Below are positions 7,307 to 14,886 of a stretch of DNA of 64,000 bases, piece after piece. The notes beneath the pieces are model-generated. The model was not told the origin of the DNA. It did no database searches and saw only the letters and a program-made list of their open reading frames with translations. Source of the DNA: Kribbella solani (GTDB lineage: Bacteria > Actinomycetota > Actinomycetes > Propionibacteriales > Kribbellaceae); contig NZ_JACHNF010000001.1 in NCBI RefSeq assembly GCF_014205295.1, forward strand, positions 6,262,001 through 6,326,000, given 5' to 3'. The first letter of the stretch is position 1, and every line of letters starts with the position of its first letter. Made by a program: the position numbers and the translations under genes.

Positions 7307-8065
7307 TCAGCCGCGGCCACCGAGGTCGGTGGACTTCGTTTCTCTGCCGGTCGCGGGCTTCTGGCTGGTGTTGCCGTTCTGTTCGGTGGCTGCCGGGGCG
7401 GTGCCGGGGGCGGCTTGGGCGCCGAGTCCTCGATCGATCGTGCGGGTCAGTTCCTGGTCCTTGACGACCTGCCTGATCGCCTGGATGCCGGCCTCGGCGG
7501 TTTCACGGCCGAGGCGGGTGCCGTAAGTTCCAGGCCCGTCGGCCGGCGGGTTACCCGTACGGCTGTCATCGAGCCGCTTGGCCATCGCGTCGTGGGCCCG
7601 GACGAGCATTTGGGTCCTTTCCGGCCGCGAGTAGTGATCCGCGGACAAGCCGGAAGACTCGGCCCCGGAAATCGTCTCCGCGAGCCGGTCGAGTGCGCCT
7701 GACTCGCCAAAGGCCACGTAGAACCGCACTTGCGGCAACGAGTCGTCGTCCTCGAGCCGCAGGTCGTCCGCACCCTGGTGGTACTCCTCGACGAGTCGCT
7801 CGGCGACACCGTTGAAGAGATCCGCCTCCGGGCCATCGGGCCTCGGCTTCACCAGTCCCGCATAGGACGCGGCTGCCGCACTTGACGTCAATCTCGCGGC
7901 CGCGCTCACCTGCATCGCCGCATCGGCCCACGGCAGCCTGGTGCCGTTCTCCTCGTAGGCGCGGAGCTGGTTGGCGACGGTCGCCGCCTCGAGTGTCAAC
8001 CGGGCCCACTCGGCGTTGCTGGGATCGATGCGATCGGCGGAAGAGGAGTCGAACGACATGACCAT
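7307..8065 (-). CDS. Uncharacterised paralog 1 of a four-gene tandem family
   Basis: 252 aa; I do not recognise the family. It shares with the next three genes a middle motif (ADLFNGVAERLVEEY), a strongly conserved stretch DSRTGNPPADGPGTYGTRLG followed by RETAEAGIQAI, a low-complexity segment LGAQAAPGTAPA, and the C-terminal tail STDLGGRG. It appears helical and soluble, with no signal peptide or membrane segment. The ATG at 8063-8065 follows GAGGACAAGCCC, a position equivalent to the starts of the other three genes. It is the most diverged copy upstream: the conserved leader seen before copies 2-4 is not clear here. It converges on the hydroxyproline operon. Confidence 0.75.
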   Translation of the reverse strand: MVMSFDSSSADRIDPSNAEWARLTLEAATVANQLRAYEENGTRLPWADAAMQVSAAARLTSSAAAASYAGLVKPRPDGPEADLFNGVAERLVEEYHQGADDLRLEDDDSLPQVRFYVAFGESGALDRLAETISGAESSGLSADHYSRPERTQMLVRAHDAMAKRLDDSRTGNPPADGPGTYGTRLGRETAEAGIQAIRQVVKDQELTRTIDRGLGAQAAPGTAPAATEQNGNTSQKPATGRETKSTDLGGRG

Positions 8066-8202
8066 GGGCTTGTCCTCGAAAGTCGGCGTCAGGGGATCAC
8101 AAATCTCTCATGACGCCGAGCGCTCCGAGGGGGTTTCCGGGTTTCGGTTCGACCGCGGTTCGACGGAGACGGGCAGGCCGAGCGGCGACTGTACCGGCAG
8201 GG

Positions 8203-8961
8203 TCAGCCGCGGCCGCCGTGGTCGGTGGATCTCGTTTGTTTGGCGGTGGTCGAGGGCGTGCTGCCGTTGCGCTCGGCCGGAGCCGGGGTGTTGCCGTTAC
8301 GTTCGGCTGCTGCCGGGGTGTTGCCGGCTACAGCCGCGGCGGTGCCGGGGGCGGCTTGGGCGCCCAGGCCGACCTCGGCGAGGCGGGCCATCCGCTCCTC
8401 CTGGAAGACCTGCTTGATCGCGCCGATGCCGGCCTCGGCGGTATCCCGGCCGAGCCGGGCGCCGTACGTTCCCGGACCGTCGGCCGGCCCGCTGCCGGCC
8501 CGGCTGTCCGCGAGCCGCTGCACCATCGCGTCCCGAACCACGCCGACCATGGCCGGATCGGGGCGCGAATGAACGCGCATGATGTCCTCGGCCTTGACGA
8601 TCGCCACCGCTATCCAGGTCAGTGACTGGTCGGCGTAGCTCTGGGTCACATCCGAGCGCACGTTCGTGAGCGCGTCGTGGGTGTCGATCCAGTTCCCCCG
8701 GTTGTCGTCGGTGTTGTACTCCGCGGCCAGCCGCTCCGCGAGTCCGTTGAAGACATCCGCCTCCGGCGCGGCCCGCGTCGACGCGCTCGCGTACATCACC
8801 GCGGCCGACCAGGTTCCGTCCCGGCCGGTCGCCTCGTAGTTCAGGAGTTCGACCTCGGCCCCGAGCTTGTCGAGGTGTTTGCGGAACCACACGTCGCTGC
8901 TGGGGTCGCGATAGGTGGTGACCGGACCGTCAGGGGATGGTCGGCTGTACGAATATGACAC
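8203..8961 (-). CDS. Uncharacterised paralog 2 of a four-gene tandem family
   Basis: 252 aa when started at the GTG at 8959-8961. An ATG further upstream (8988) would include MTPSPKGEP, but that DNA is the conserved ribosome-binding leader (CGAAGGGCGAGCCC) shared by the other copies, so the GTG is chosen. It contains FNGLAERLAAEYNT, DSRAGSGPADGPGTYGARLG, LGAQAAPGTAAA and a tail ending STDHGGRG. The region before the tail carries a short duplication of NGNTPAPAER-type units absent from the other copies. Function unknown. Confidence 0.75.
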   Translation of the reverse strand: MSYSYSRPSPDGPVTTYRDPSSDVWFRKHLDKLGAEVELLNYEATGRDGTWSAAVMYASASTRAAPEADVFNGLAERLAAEYNTDDNRGNWIDTHDALTNVRSDVTQSYADQSLTWIAVAIVKAEDIMRVHSRPDPAMVGVVRDAMVQRLADSRAGSGPADGPGTYGARLGRDTAEAGIGAIKQVFQEERMARLAEVGLGAQAAPGTAAAVAGNTPAAAERNGNTPAPAERNGSTPSTTAKQTRSTDHGGRG

Positions 8962-9080
8962 GGGCTCGCCCTTCGGACTTGGCGTCAATCGGGTTCAAGG
9001 TGCCATGGGACGAGGTTCATCCGGCCCGGATCAAACGCGTTGCCGTGAAGGCGAGTGTTTTCTACCGATGTAGTTTGCCT
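8962..9080 (-). repeat. Conserved leader repeat upstream of paralog 2
   Basis: It matches the leaders at 9831-9955 and 10672-10790 in an ordered set of blocks: a GGCGAGCCC-type ribosome-binding block, a GGTTCATC block, a GATCAAAC/GTTGCCG block and a terminal CTACATCGGTAGAAAA block. The terminal block is a decayed version of the 3' end of the UBP gene (CTTCATCGATAGACAG). It probably carries the promoter and marks the duplication unit. Confidence 0.6.
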
Positions 9081-9122
9081 CTGAGAGCAGCGTTGTCGCT
9101 GCTCTCACGCTTGCCGCGCAGA

Positions 9123-9830
9123 TCAGCCGCGGCCGCCGAGGCCGGTGGACTTTGTCTGACTGTGGGTGGCGGGATTCTGGCTGGTGTTTCCGTTCTGTTC
9201 GGTTGTTGCTGGGGCGGTGCCGGGGGCGGCCTGGGCGCCGATGCTCAGATTCAGGGTGCGGGTCAGGCCGGCGTCTTGTTTGGCCTTGTTGACTGCCTGG
9301 ATGCCGGCCTGGGCGGTTTCGCGGCCGAGGCGTTCGCCGTACGTTCCCGGGCCGTCCGCCGGTGGGTTGCCGGTGCGGCTGTCGTCGAGTCGCTGAGCCA
9401 TCGCGTCGCGTACCGCGCCGATCTTGATCGGGTCAGGCCGCTGGTAGGTCCCGGGCGCACCGTGGTCCGCGGACTCGACGATAGCCGTGGCGAGCTTCTG
9501 GAGTGACTCGTCGACCTGGCTCCGGTTCACGTAGGCGCGCTGGTTCGGCAGCGACTCGTGGCTGTCGATCCAGTGCACTATGTTCTGCTCGGTGTTGTAC
9601 TCCGCGGCCAGCCGCTCGGCGAGTCCGTTGAAGAGGTCTGCCTCCCGTCCACGGGGGTTCGCCGCCGCGCTGGCGTTCACCGCCGCGTCCGCCCACGACA
9701 CCTCCCGCCCGGTTGCCTCGTAGCCGCGGAGCTGGGCGGCGGCTGCCCCCGCCTCGATCGCCAGGCGGGACCGCACGTCGGCATTGAGATCAGGGCTGGG
9801 AGCAGATGGCTGGCTGTACGAGAATGACAC
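9123..9830 (-). CDS. Uncharacterised paralog 3 of a four-gene tandem family
   Basis: 235 aa from the GTG at 9828-9830, aligned with the other starts (CGAAGGACGAGCCC upstream). It has GREADLFNGLAERLAAEYNT, DSRTGNPPADGPGTYGERLG, AGIQAVNKAKQD, LGAQAAPGTAPATTEQNGNT under 20 residues at a time, and a tail ending STGLGGRG. It keeps the recurring W-A-D-A-A motif near residue 45. The conserved leader precedes it at about 9831-9955. No recognised domain, signal peptide or catalytic motif. Confidence 0.75.
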   Translation of the reverse strand: MSFSYSQPSAPSPDLNADVRSRLAIEAGAAAAQLRGYEATGREVSWADAAVNASAAANPRGREADLFNGLAERLAAEYNTEQNIVHWIDSHESLPNQRAYVNRSQVDESLQKLATAIVESADHGAPGTYQRPDPIKIGAVRDAMAQRLDDSRTGNPPADGPGTYGERLGRETAQAGIQAVNKAKQDAGLTRTLNLSIGAQAAPGTAPATTEQNGNTSQNPATHSQTKSTGLGGRG

Positions 9831-9955
9831 GGGCTCGTCCTTCGGAGTCGGCGGCAACTGCAGTCACAACATCGCATGCTTTCGGTTCACCGAAGCCCCT
9901 GTGACGGTGTTGTTCGAGAGCTGAAGTGCTCTCTCTGTCTATGAAGTTTGGATTG
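9831..9955 (-). repeat. Conserved leader repeat upstream of paralog 3
   Basis: Same block order as the leaders of paralogs 2 and 4, ending in CAAACTTCATAGACAG on the minus strand. That end resembles the 3' coding end and stop of the UBP zinc-finger gene. The middle is more diverged (TGTGACGGTGTTG in place of the GATCAAAC block). Confidence 0.55.
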
Positions 9956-9981
9956 CCGGCCGTGCACGGCGCCGGAAGCAC

Positions 9982-10671
9982 TCAGCCGCGGCCGCCGTGG
10001 TCGGTGGATCTCGTTTGTTTGACGGCGGTTGCGGGGTTCTGGCTGGTGTTGCCGTTCTGCTCGGCTGCGGCCGGAGCGGTGCCGGGGGCGGCTTGCGCGC
10101 CCAGTGTGTGCTCGACGGTGTGGGCCAGGCTCTCTTCGCGGAGCACCTGCTTCATTGCCGTGATGCCGGCTTCGGCGGCTTCGCGGCCGAGGCGGGTGCC
10201 GTACGTTCCGGGGCCGTCGGCGGGCGAGTTGCCGAATCGGCTCTCGGCGAGTCGCTGGGCCATCGCTTCCCGGACCGCGCTGATCTGGTCCGGATCAGGG
10301 CGCCGGGAGGTGCGCTGATGGTCCTCGACGATCGCCGTGGCGATTCGCCGGAGCGCCTGATCGATGTCGTCCTGGGCCACGTCGGCGCGTACGTCCGGCA
10401 AAGACTCCTGGTTGTCGATCCGATGCCCCACGTTGTTCTGGGTGGTGTACTCCGCGCCCAGTCGCTCGGCGAGTCCGTTGAAGAGATCCGCCTCCTCCCC
10501 GCCGCTCGCCAGGGCGCTGCCGTGCATCGCCGCGTCCGCCCACCCCGGCAGGCGGCCGGTTTCCGTCACCCCGAGCCTTCTGGCTTCGAGGGCCACTGTC
10601 TCGATCACCAATTGGGACAACGCGTCGATGCTGGGATCGCCGGCGGACGATTGGCTGTAGGAGGATGGCAT
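9982..10671 (-). CDS. Uncharacterised paralog 4 of a four-gene tandem family
   Basis: 229 aa from the ATG at 10669-10671. A longer frame to 10725 would run through the conserved leader and is not used. It contains GWADAAMHGSALASGGEEAD, FNGLAERLGAEYTTQNN, ADGPGTYGTRLGREAAEAGI, LGAQAAPGTAPAAAEQNGNT and the tail STDHGGRG. It is the copy next to the UBP zinc-finger gene. Its leader (10672-10790) overlaps the 3' end of that gene, which makes it the likely founder of the array. Function unknown. Confidence 0.75.
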   Translation of the reverse strand: MPSSYSQSSAGDPSIDALSQLVIETVALEARRLGVTETGRLPGWADAAMHGSALASGGEEADLFNGLAERLGAEYTTQNNVGHRIDNQESLPDVRADVAQDDIDQALRRIATAIVEDHQRTSRRPDPDQISAVREAMAQRLAESRFGNSPADGPGTYGTRLGREAAEAGITAMKQVLREESLAHTVEHTLGAQAAPGTAPAAAEQNGNTSQNPATAVKQTRSTDHGGRG

Positions 10672-10773
10672 GGGTTCCGCCCTTCGGACTCGGGGCCAAT
10701 GCGGTCCTAAGATGCCATGCGCCACGGTTCATCGAAGTCGGATCAAAACGGTTGCCGCGGATGTAAGTACTGT

Positions 10774-11130
10774 CTATCGATGAAGCTTTGTCTGCCAGTC
10801 GGGCGGCACGTTTCCGCCGGGTACGGGCTGGGTGTTCGGGCGGGCGGCCGGTGGGGCCAGTTCGGGGCCGTCGTAGTACTCGGACTCGCCGTAGTGCCAG
10901 AACCAGTCCTCGCCCGGTTCGAAGCTGCGGACGATCTGGTGGCCGGTCTCGGTCACGTGGGCGGACGCGTGCTGAGCGGGTGAGGAGTCGCAGCAACCGA
11001 TGTGCCCGCACTGCGCGCACCGCCGCAGGTGGAACCACCATCCGCCGGCGGCAAGGCACTCGGCGCATCCGGTGCCGCTCGGGGGAGCACTGCTGTCGAT
11101 CCCTGGAATCTCCGTCATACCGGCCATCAT
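10774..11130 (-). CDS. UBP-type zinc-finger protein
   Basis: 118 aa, with a single ZnF-UBP domain: GCAECLAAGGWWFHLRRC, AQCGHIGCCDSSPAQHASAH, then TGHQIVRSFEPGEDWFWHY. The Cys/His set (C-x2-C, C-x2-C, C, and three or more His) is complete for zinc binding. Small stand-alone proteins of this type are common in actinobacteria, and their role is not established; in eukaryotes the domain binds ubiquitin C-termini. The start may be ATG 11130 or ATG 11118. Its last codons and stop (TTCATCGATAG) reappear as fossils before paralogs 3 and 2, tying it to the origin of that array. Confidence 0.85.
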   Translation of the reverse strand: MMAGMTEIPGIDSSAPPSGTGCAECLAAGGWWFHLRRCAQCGHIGCCDSSPAQHASAHVTETGHQIVRSFEPGEDWFWHYGESEYYDGPELAPPAARPNTQPVPGGNVPPDWQTKLHR

Positions 11131-11143
11131 GGTCCATCACTCA

Positions 11144-11160
11144 ACAGCTCACAAAGCTGT
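11144..11160. promoter_or_regulatory. Inverted repeat ACAGCT-N5-AGCTGT in a divergent promoter
   Basis: Perfect 6-bp arms around CACAA, in the 71-bp spacer between the divergent UBP gene and the VOC-family gene. A second symmetry, ACAGG-N6-CCTGT, follows at 11161-11176. The pair is a plausible operator/promoter block for both genes. Functional role inferred only from symmetry and location. Confidence 0.35.
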
Positions 11161-11201
11161 ACAGGACAATACCTGTCCGCTACTCCGGCAAGGATCGGGG
11201 T

Positions 11202-11699
11202 ATGACGACGCAGAGGATTCCTGGTGGGAAGTCGGCCGTGACGCCTTACGTGGCGGCCAAGGGCGCGGATCGGTTCCTGGAGTTTGTGGAAAGTACGTTC
11301 GAGGTGCCGCCAGGGCTGCGCGTCCTGAACGCGGACGGGACGGTCGGCCACGCCGAGATCGCGATCGACGGTGCGGTGCTGATGGTGTTCGACGCGGCGC
11401 CGGACTGGCCTGAAATGCCCAGCTTGCTGAGTGTGTACGTCGATGACGTCGAGCGTACGTACGCCCGGGCACTGCAGGCCGGAGCGACCGTGGTGACGGA
11501 GCTGATGTACTCGGGGATCACCGGCGATCGTGGTGGCCGGGTGAAAGATCCGGTGGGGAACATCTGGTGGTTGCAGACGCACGTCGAGGATGTGGACCCG
11601 GCTCGGCTGGGGGAGTTGTTCGCGGATCCGGTCGAGGCGGCGATCATGCGGAAGGCGCAGGAGACCTTCGCCGACGAAATGCGAAGCCGGAGGCCCTGA
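11202..11699 (+). CDS. VOC-family (glyoxalase/PhnB-like) protein
   Basis: 165 aa from ATG 11202, preceded by AAGGATCGGGG. The fold is a paired beta-alpha-beta-beta-beta module: TPYVAAKGADRFLEFVESTF at the N-terminus, GTVGHAEIAIDGAVLMVFDA, then the second half LSVYVDDVERTYARALQAGA and DRGGRVKDPVGNIWWLQTH. The closing DPxGNxWW signature is that of PhnB/YdhR-like VOC proteins. Members bind metals and act as isomerases, dioxygenases or drug-binding proteins; the substrate is not predictable here. It is 12 bp from, and convergent with, pxpC. Confidence 0.85.
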   Translation: MTTQRIPGGKSAVTPYVAAKGADRFLEFVESTFEVPPGLRVLNADGTVGHAEIAIDGAVLMVFDAAPDWPEMPSLLSVYVDDVERTYARALQAGATVVTELMYSGITGDRGGRVKDPVGNIWWLQTHVEDVDPARLGELFADPVEAAIMRKAQETFADEMRSRRP

Positions 11700-11711
11700 A
11701 AACATGGTGAT

Positions 11712-12548
11712 TCAGTCGATGAGTCGTACGGGTTGGCCGGGGCGGAGTTGGGCGCAGGCGTCCAGGTCCGGTTCGGTGACGTACGCGATGACCGGGTAGC
11801 CGCCGGTCACCGGGTGGTCGGCGAGGAAGATGACCGGGGTGCCCGACGGCGGGATCTGGATCGCGCCGCGGGCCATGCCCTCGCTGGCGAGTTCGCCGGT
11901 TCGGGAACGGTCCAGCGGCGCGCCGTCGAGGCGTACGCCGACGCGGTTGCTGTTGCTGCTCACCTGATAGGTCTGCTCCACCAGCGCCGCCCACCCGGCG
12001 TCCGTGAACCAGTCGCGCCGCGGCCCCGGTGTCACCCGCAACCGCACCTCGCCACCGGGCGGATGCGCGACCGGAGCAAGGTCCACGCCTGGCATTGGTT
12101 CCACCAACGTTCCGATCGGCAGCGTCTGCTGGGCAGTGAGTGGCGCGGGGCCAAGTCCGGACAGGAGATCGGTCGAGCGCGACCCGAGGACCGGCGGTAC
12201 GTCCACTCCGCCGCGTACCGCGAGGTACGTCCGCAAACCAGTTGCCGGAGGCCCGAATCGCAGCAGTTCGCCGGCGCGTACTCTGGCGGGCGCGTTCAGC
12301 GGTACGCCGGTACACGGCGCGCCGGTGATCGCGACGACGAGCTCGGTGTCGGCGTGGACGACCAGCCCGCCGTACGTCAGCTCGATCGCGGCCGCGCCGG
12401 CGACGTTGCCGACCAGACGGTTCGCCAGCTCGTACGCGGCCCGGTCGCAGGCGCCCGACGCCGGTACCCCGAGCGCGGCCTGGCCGGCCCGGCCGCGGTC
12501 CTGGATCGTTGCCAACGGCCCTGATTCGATGACGGTCAGGCTGCTCAT
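11712..12548 (-). CDS. pxpC: 5-oxoprolinase subunit PxpC (KipA/biotin-dependent carboxyltransferase family)
   Basis: 278 aa starting MSSLTVIESGPLATIQDRGR at an ATG overlapping the pxpB stop. It has the AHS2/KipA signature set: TIQDRGRAGQAALGVPASGA, DRAAYELANRLVGN, RTYLAVRGGVD, VSSNSNRVGVRLDG and SEGMARGAIQIPPSGTPVIF. With PxpA and PxpB it forms the ATP-dependent prokaryotic 5-oxoprolinase that opens 5-oxoproline to glutamate. The longer open frame upstream of 12548 is out of register with pxpB coding and is rejected. Last gene of the operon. Confidence 0.93.
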   Translation of the reverse strand: MSSLTVIESGPLATIQDRGRAGQAALGVPASGACDRAAYELANRLVGNVAGAAAIELTYGGLVVHADTELVVAITGAPCTGVPLNAPARVRAGELLRFGPPATGLRTYLAVRGGVDVPPVLGSRSTDLLSGLGPAPLTAQQTLPIGTLVEPMPGVDLAPVAHPPGGEVRLRVTPGPRRDWFTDAGWAALVEQTYQVSSNSNRVGVRLDGAPLDRSRTGELASEGMARGAIQIPPSGTPVIFLADHPVTGGYPVIAYVTEPDLDACAQLRPGQPVRLID

Positions 12549-13150
12549 CCACGACCCGCGTCGACGAACCGGACCCGGCGGCCGGGGTGGAACAGCGCGG
12601 CCGGTTCGCGATCCTGGTCGAAGATCCGCACCGTCGTCCGGCCGATCAGCTGCCATCCACCGGGCGATTCCCGCGGGTACACGCCACTGAACTCGCCGGC
12701 CAGCGCGACCGCGCCGACCGGCACCTTGGTACGCGGTGACTCGCGCCGCGGAAGGTTCCACGTTCCGGCGGAGGTGAGGTACCCGAAGCCGGGCGAGAAG
12801 CCGCAGAACGCCACCGTCCACTCGTCGCCCGTGTGTCGCGCGACCACCTCGCTGACACTGCACCCCAGCAACCGCGCCACGTCGTCCAGGTCAGCGCCGT
12901 CGTACGTGACCGGGATCTCGATCAGATCGCCTGCCACCTGCGTAGTGCCGGCCGGCGTGACCGCCCGGAGGGCCTGCGACAGCGCGCCGAGCGGACCGGA
13001 GGTCGTGACCAGCACGGTGTGCGCCGCCGGGACGATGTCGATGACCTCGGCCGGCGGATCGGCGGTGAGTGCCGCGTAGTACCCGAGGACTTCGTCGAGG
13101 TTGCCGAGCTCGACCAGCACCGCGCGATCTCCCGCCGGGAGCAGCCGCAT
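12545..13150 (-). CDS. pxpB: 5-oxoprolinase subunit PxpB (KipI/AHS1 family)
   Basis: 201 aa. It begins MRLLPAGDRAVLVELGNLDE and carries the AHS1 hallmarks VAFCGFSPGFGYL, LPRRESPRTKVPVGAVALAG and SPGGWQLIGRT. It is coupled at both ends: its ATG shares one base with the pxpA stop, and its TGA overlaps the pxpC ATG. It pairs with PxpC in the ATP-dependent part of the 5-oxoprolinase. In Bacillus the homologue was first known as the KinA inhibitor KipI; a catabolic role is better supported here by the complete pxpABC set. Confidence 0.93.
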   Translation of the reverse strand: MRLLPAGDRAVLVELGNLDEVLGYYAALTADPPAEVIDIVPAAHTVLVTTSGPLGALSQALRAVTPAGTTQVAGDLIEIPVTYDGADLDDVARLLGCSVSEVVARHTGDEWTVAFCGFSPGFGYLTSAGTWNLPRRESPRTKVPVGAVALAGEFSGVYPRESPGGWQLIGRTTVRIFDQDREPAALFHPGRRVRFVDAGRG

Positions 13151-13902
13151 CAGCCGGTGAACGGGCGCATCGTCACGCCCGCTCCCTCCAGCGCGCCGCG
13201 TACCCGCCGGGCGATGTCGACGGCGCCGGGAGTGTCACCGTGTACGCAGATCGACGCCGGTTCGACGACAAGCGATCCGCCGGAGTCGTCGCGGATCGGT
13301 TGTCCGGTCGCCATTGCCGTACACCGGGCCGCGATCTCGTCCGCGTCGTGCAGCACCGACCCGGCCTCGCGTCGCGACACCAACGTGCCCTCCGGGGTGT
13401 ACGCGCGGTCCGCGAAGGCCTCGTGTACGACGGTCAGCCCGGCGTCCGCGGCAAGCCGAAGCCAAGCCGAACCGGGCAAGCCCAGCACCGGAAGGGATTT
13501 GTCGTAGTCGGCCACCGCGGCAACCACCGCCGTGGCCTGGGCCTCATGGTGACCGATCGTGTTGTACAGCGCGCCGTGCGGCTTCACGTACCTGACCCGA
13601 TCCCCGGCGATCCGCGCGAACGCGTCCAGCGCGCCGAGCTGGTACACGACCTCGTCCCGCAACGCGTCCGGTTCGATGTCGACGAAGCGCCGGCCGAAAC
13701 CGGCCTTGTCGGCGTACCCGACGTGTGCACCGATCGCGACGCCGCGCTCGACCGCCCGCGCGGTCACCCGGCGCATGATCGACGGGTCGCCGGCATGGAA
13801 GCCGCAGGCCACGTTCGCGCTGGTCACCACGTCGAGCAGCGCGGTGTCGTCACCCATCGGCCAGGAGCCGAAGCCTTCGCCGAGATCAGCGTTCAGGTCC
13901 AT
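13150..13902 (-). CDS. pxpA: 5-oxoprolinase subunit PxpA (LamB/YcsF family)
   Basis: 250 aa from an ATG preceded by AGGAGGTGG. The sequence starts MDLNADLGEGFGSWPMGDD and shows the YcsF pattern ANVACGFHAGDPSIM, GVAIGAHVGYADKAGFGRR, RVRYVKPHGALYN and LVSRREAGSVLHD. Known complex: PxpABC hydrolyses 5-oxoproline with ATP. First gene of pxpABC, transcribed away from the FCD-GntR regulator at 14007 with a palindromic operator between them. 5-Oxoproline and hydroxyproline are both proline-related amino-acid waste, which fits the neighbouring operon (inference). Confidence 0.95.
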   Translation of the reverse strand: MDLNADLGEGFGSWPMGDDTALLDVVTSANVACGFHAGDPSIMRRVTARAVERGVAIGAHVGYADKAGFGRRFVDIEPDALRDEVVYQLGALDAFARIAGDRVRYVKPHGALYNTIGHHEAQATAVVAAVADYDKSLPVLGLPGSAWLRLAADAGLTVVHEAFADRAYTPEGTLVSRREAGSVLHDADEIAARCTAMATGQPIRDDSGGSLVVEPASICVHGDTPGAVDIARRVRGALEGAGVTMRPFTG

Positions 13903-13943
13903 CGGCCACCTCCTGGTCTCGGTCCCGTCGTTCCGAGCCTAGA

Positions 13944-13958
13944 GATTGTTCAACAATC
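13944..13958. promoter_or_regulatory. FadR-type GntR operator between pxpA and gntR
   Basis: GATTGTTCAACAATC is a perfect palindrome with a single central base. It contains TTGTTCAACAA, an exact match to the FadR-subfamily GntR consensus TNGTNNNACNA. It lies 42 bp upstream of pxpA and 49 bp upstream of the divergent gntR gene, where it could control both. The regulator is itself of the FCD/FadR type, so autoregulation plus control of pxpABC is the likely circuit. Confidence 0.75.
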
Positions 13959-14006
13959 CGGCAAGCGCTGTTCCGCTTTTCACCCTCGGTGCGGGATGAT
14001 CGGGTC

Positions 14007-14744
14007 ATGAGTACGCCTGGGGCCGAGGGGACGCGGCGGGAGACCGGGCGGCAGGCGTGGTTGCGGACCGTAGCCGCGGACGTCGCGCGGCTGGACCGGA
14101 GCAGCTCGGCCGAGCGGGCCGCGGACATCCTCCGCCGGAGCATCACCGAGGGCGCGCTGCCGCCCGGCGCCCAGCTGTCCGAGGTCGAGCTGACCGAGGT
14201 CCTGGAGGTCAGCCGGAACACGCTGCGTGAGGCCTTCCGGCTGCTCACCCACGAGGGCCTGCTGGTCTACAAACTGCACCGCGGCGTCTTCGTACCCGAG
14301 CTGGGCGAGCACGACGTGATCGACCTGTACCGGTTGCGCCGCGTACTGGAAGTGGATGTCGTCCGCGGTCTGGCCGGCCGCGAACCGGAGCTCCCGGCGG
14401 ACCGGCTGGAACCGTTGCGGGCCGAGGTCGACGCGGCCGAGGCGGCGGCGCGGGCGGACACCTGGCCGGCCGTGGGTACGGCGAACATGCGCTTCCACCA
14501 GCAACTGATCGGCCTGGCCGGAAGCAGCCGGATGGATGCGGTGACCGGCCGGCTGCTCGCGGAGCTGCGACTCCTCTTCCACGTGATCGCGGCGCCGCGC
14601 GAGCTGCACGAGCCGTACATCGGGCGGAACCGCGCGCTGCTCGAGCTGCTCGAAGCCAGGAAGTACGACGAGGCCGCCGCGGACCTGCACGAGTACCTCC
14701 TCGACTCCGAGCACCGCATCCTCGCCGCCTTCCGCGCGCGATGA
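14007..14744 (+). CDS. GntR-family regulator, FadR/FCD subfamily
   Basis: 245 aa from ATG 14007 (an in-frame ATG at 13989 is possible). The N-terminal winged helix covers about residues 30-100 (SSAERAADILRRSITEGALP, QLSEVELTEVLEVSRNTLRE, LLTHEGLLVYKLHRGVFV). An all-helical FCD domain follows, with its probable metal/ligand residues in the helices around RLRRVLEVDVV, ANMRFHQQLIGLAGSSRMD and YDEAAADLHEYLLDSEHRIL. FCD domains sense small carboxylic acids. It is divergent from pxpABC with a matching operator between, so it probably responds to 5-oxoproline or glutamate-family acids. A palindromic repeat begins directly at its stop codon. Confidence 0.9.
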   Translation: MSTPGAEGTRRETGRQAWLRTVAADVARLDRSSSAERAADILRRSITEGALPPGAQLSEVELTEVLEVSRNTLREAFRLLTHEGLLVYKLHRGVFVPELGEHDVIDLYRLRRVLEVDVVRGLAGREPELPADRLEPLRAEVDAAEAAARADTWPAVGTANMRFHQQLIGLAGSSRMDAVTGRLLAELRLLFHVIAAPRELHEPYIGRNRALLELLEARKYDEAAADLHEYLLDSEHRILAAFRAR

Positions 14745-14814
14745 GTGGATATCCACTGCTGTTGTGGGTTCTCCACCGGTATACGAGTGGAGAACCACAA
14801 CACGGGTGGATAAG
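14745..14814. repeat. Palindromic intergenic repeat, copy 1
   Basis: About 70 bp: the small palindrome AGTGGATATCCACT, then a hairpin with arms TTGTGG(G)TTCTCCAC and GTGGAGAACC(C)ACAA around a loop near GGTATAC, then GTGGATAAG. The outer TATCCAC and GTGGATA can also pair, extending the stem. It starts at the gntR stop and precedes the aminopeptidase. It is the same element as at 33463-34830 (interrupted) and 45029-45100. Likely a mobile REP/MITE-like element that serves as a terminator. Confidence 0.8.
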
Positions 14815-14886
14815 GGCTTGCGCCGGCAAGCGGAAACCTGAGTTGATGAGCTGGGAAGCCGACAGCTGCAAAGGGGAGCACAGCTC

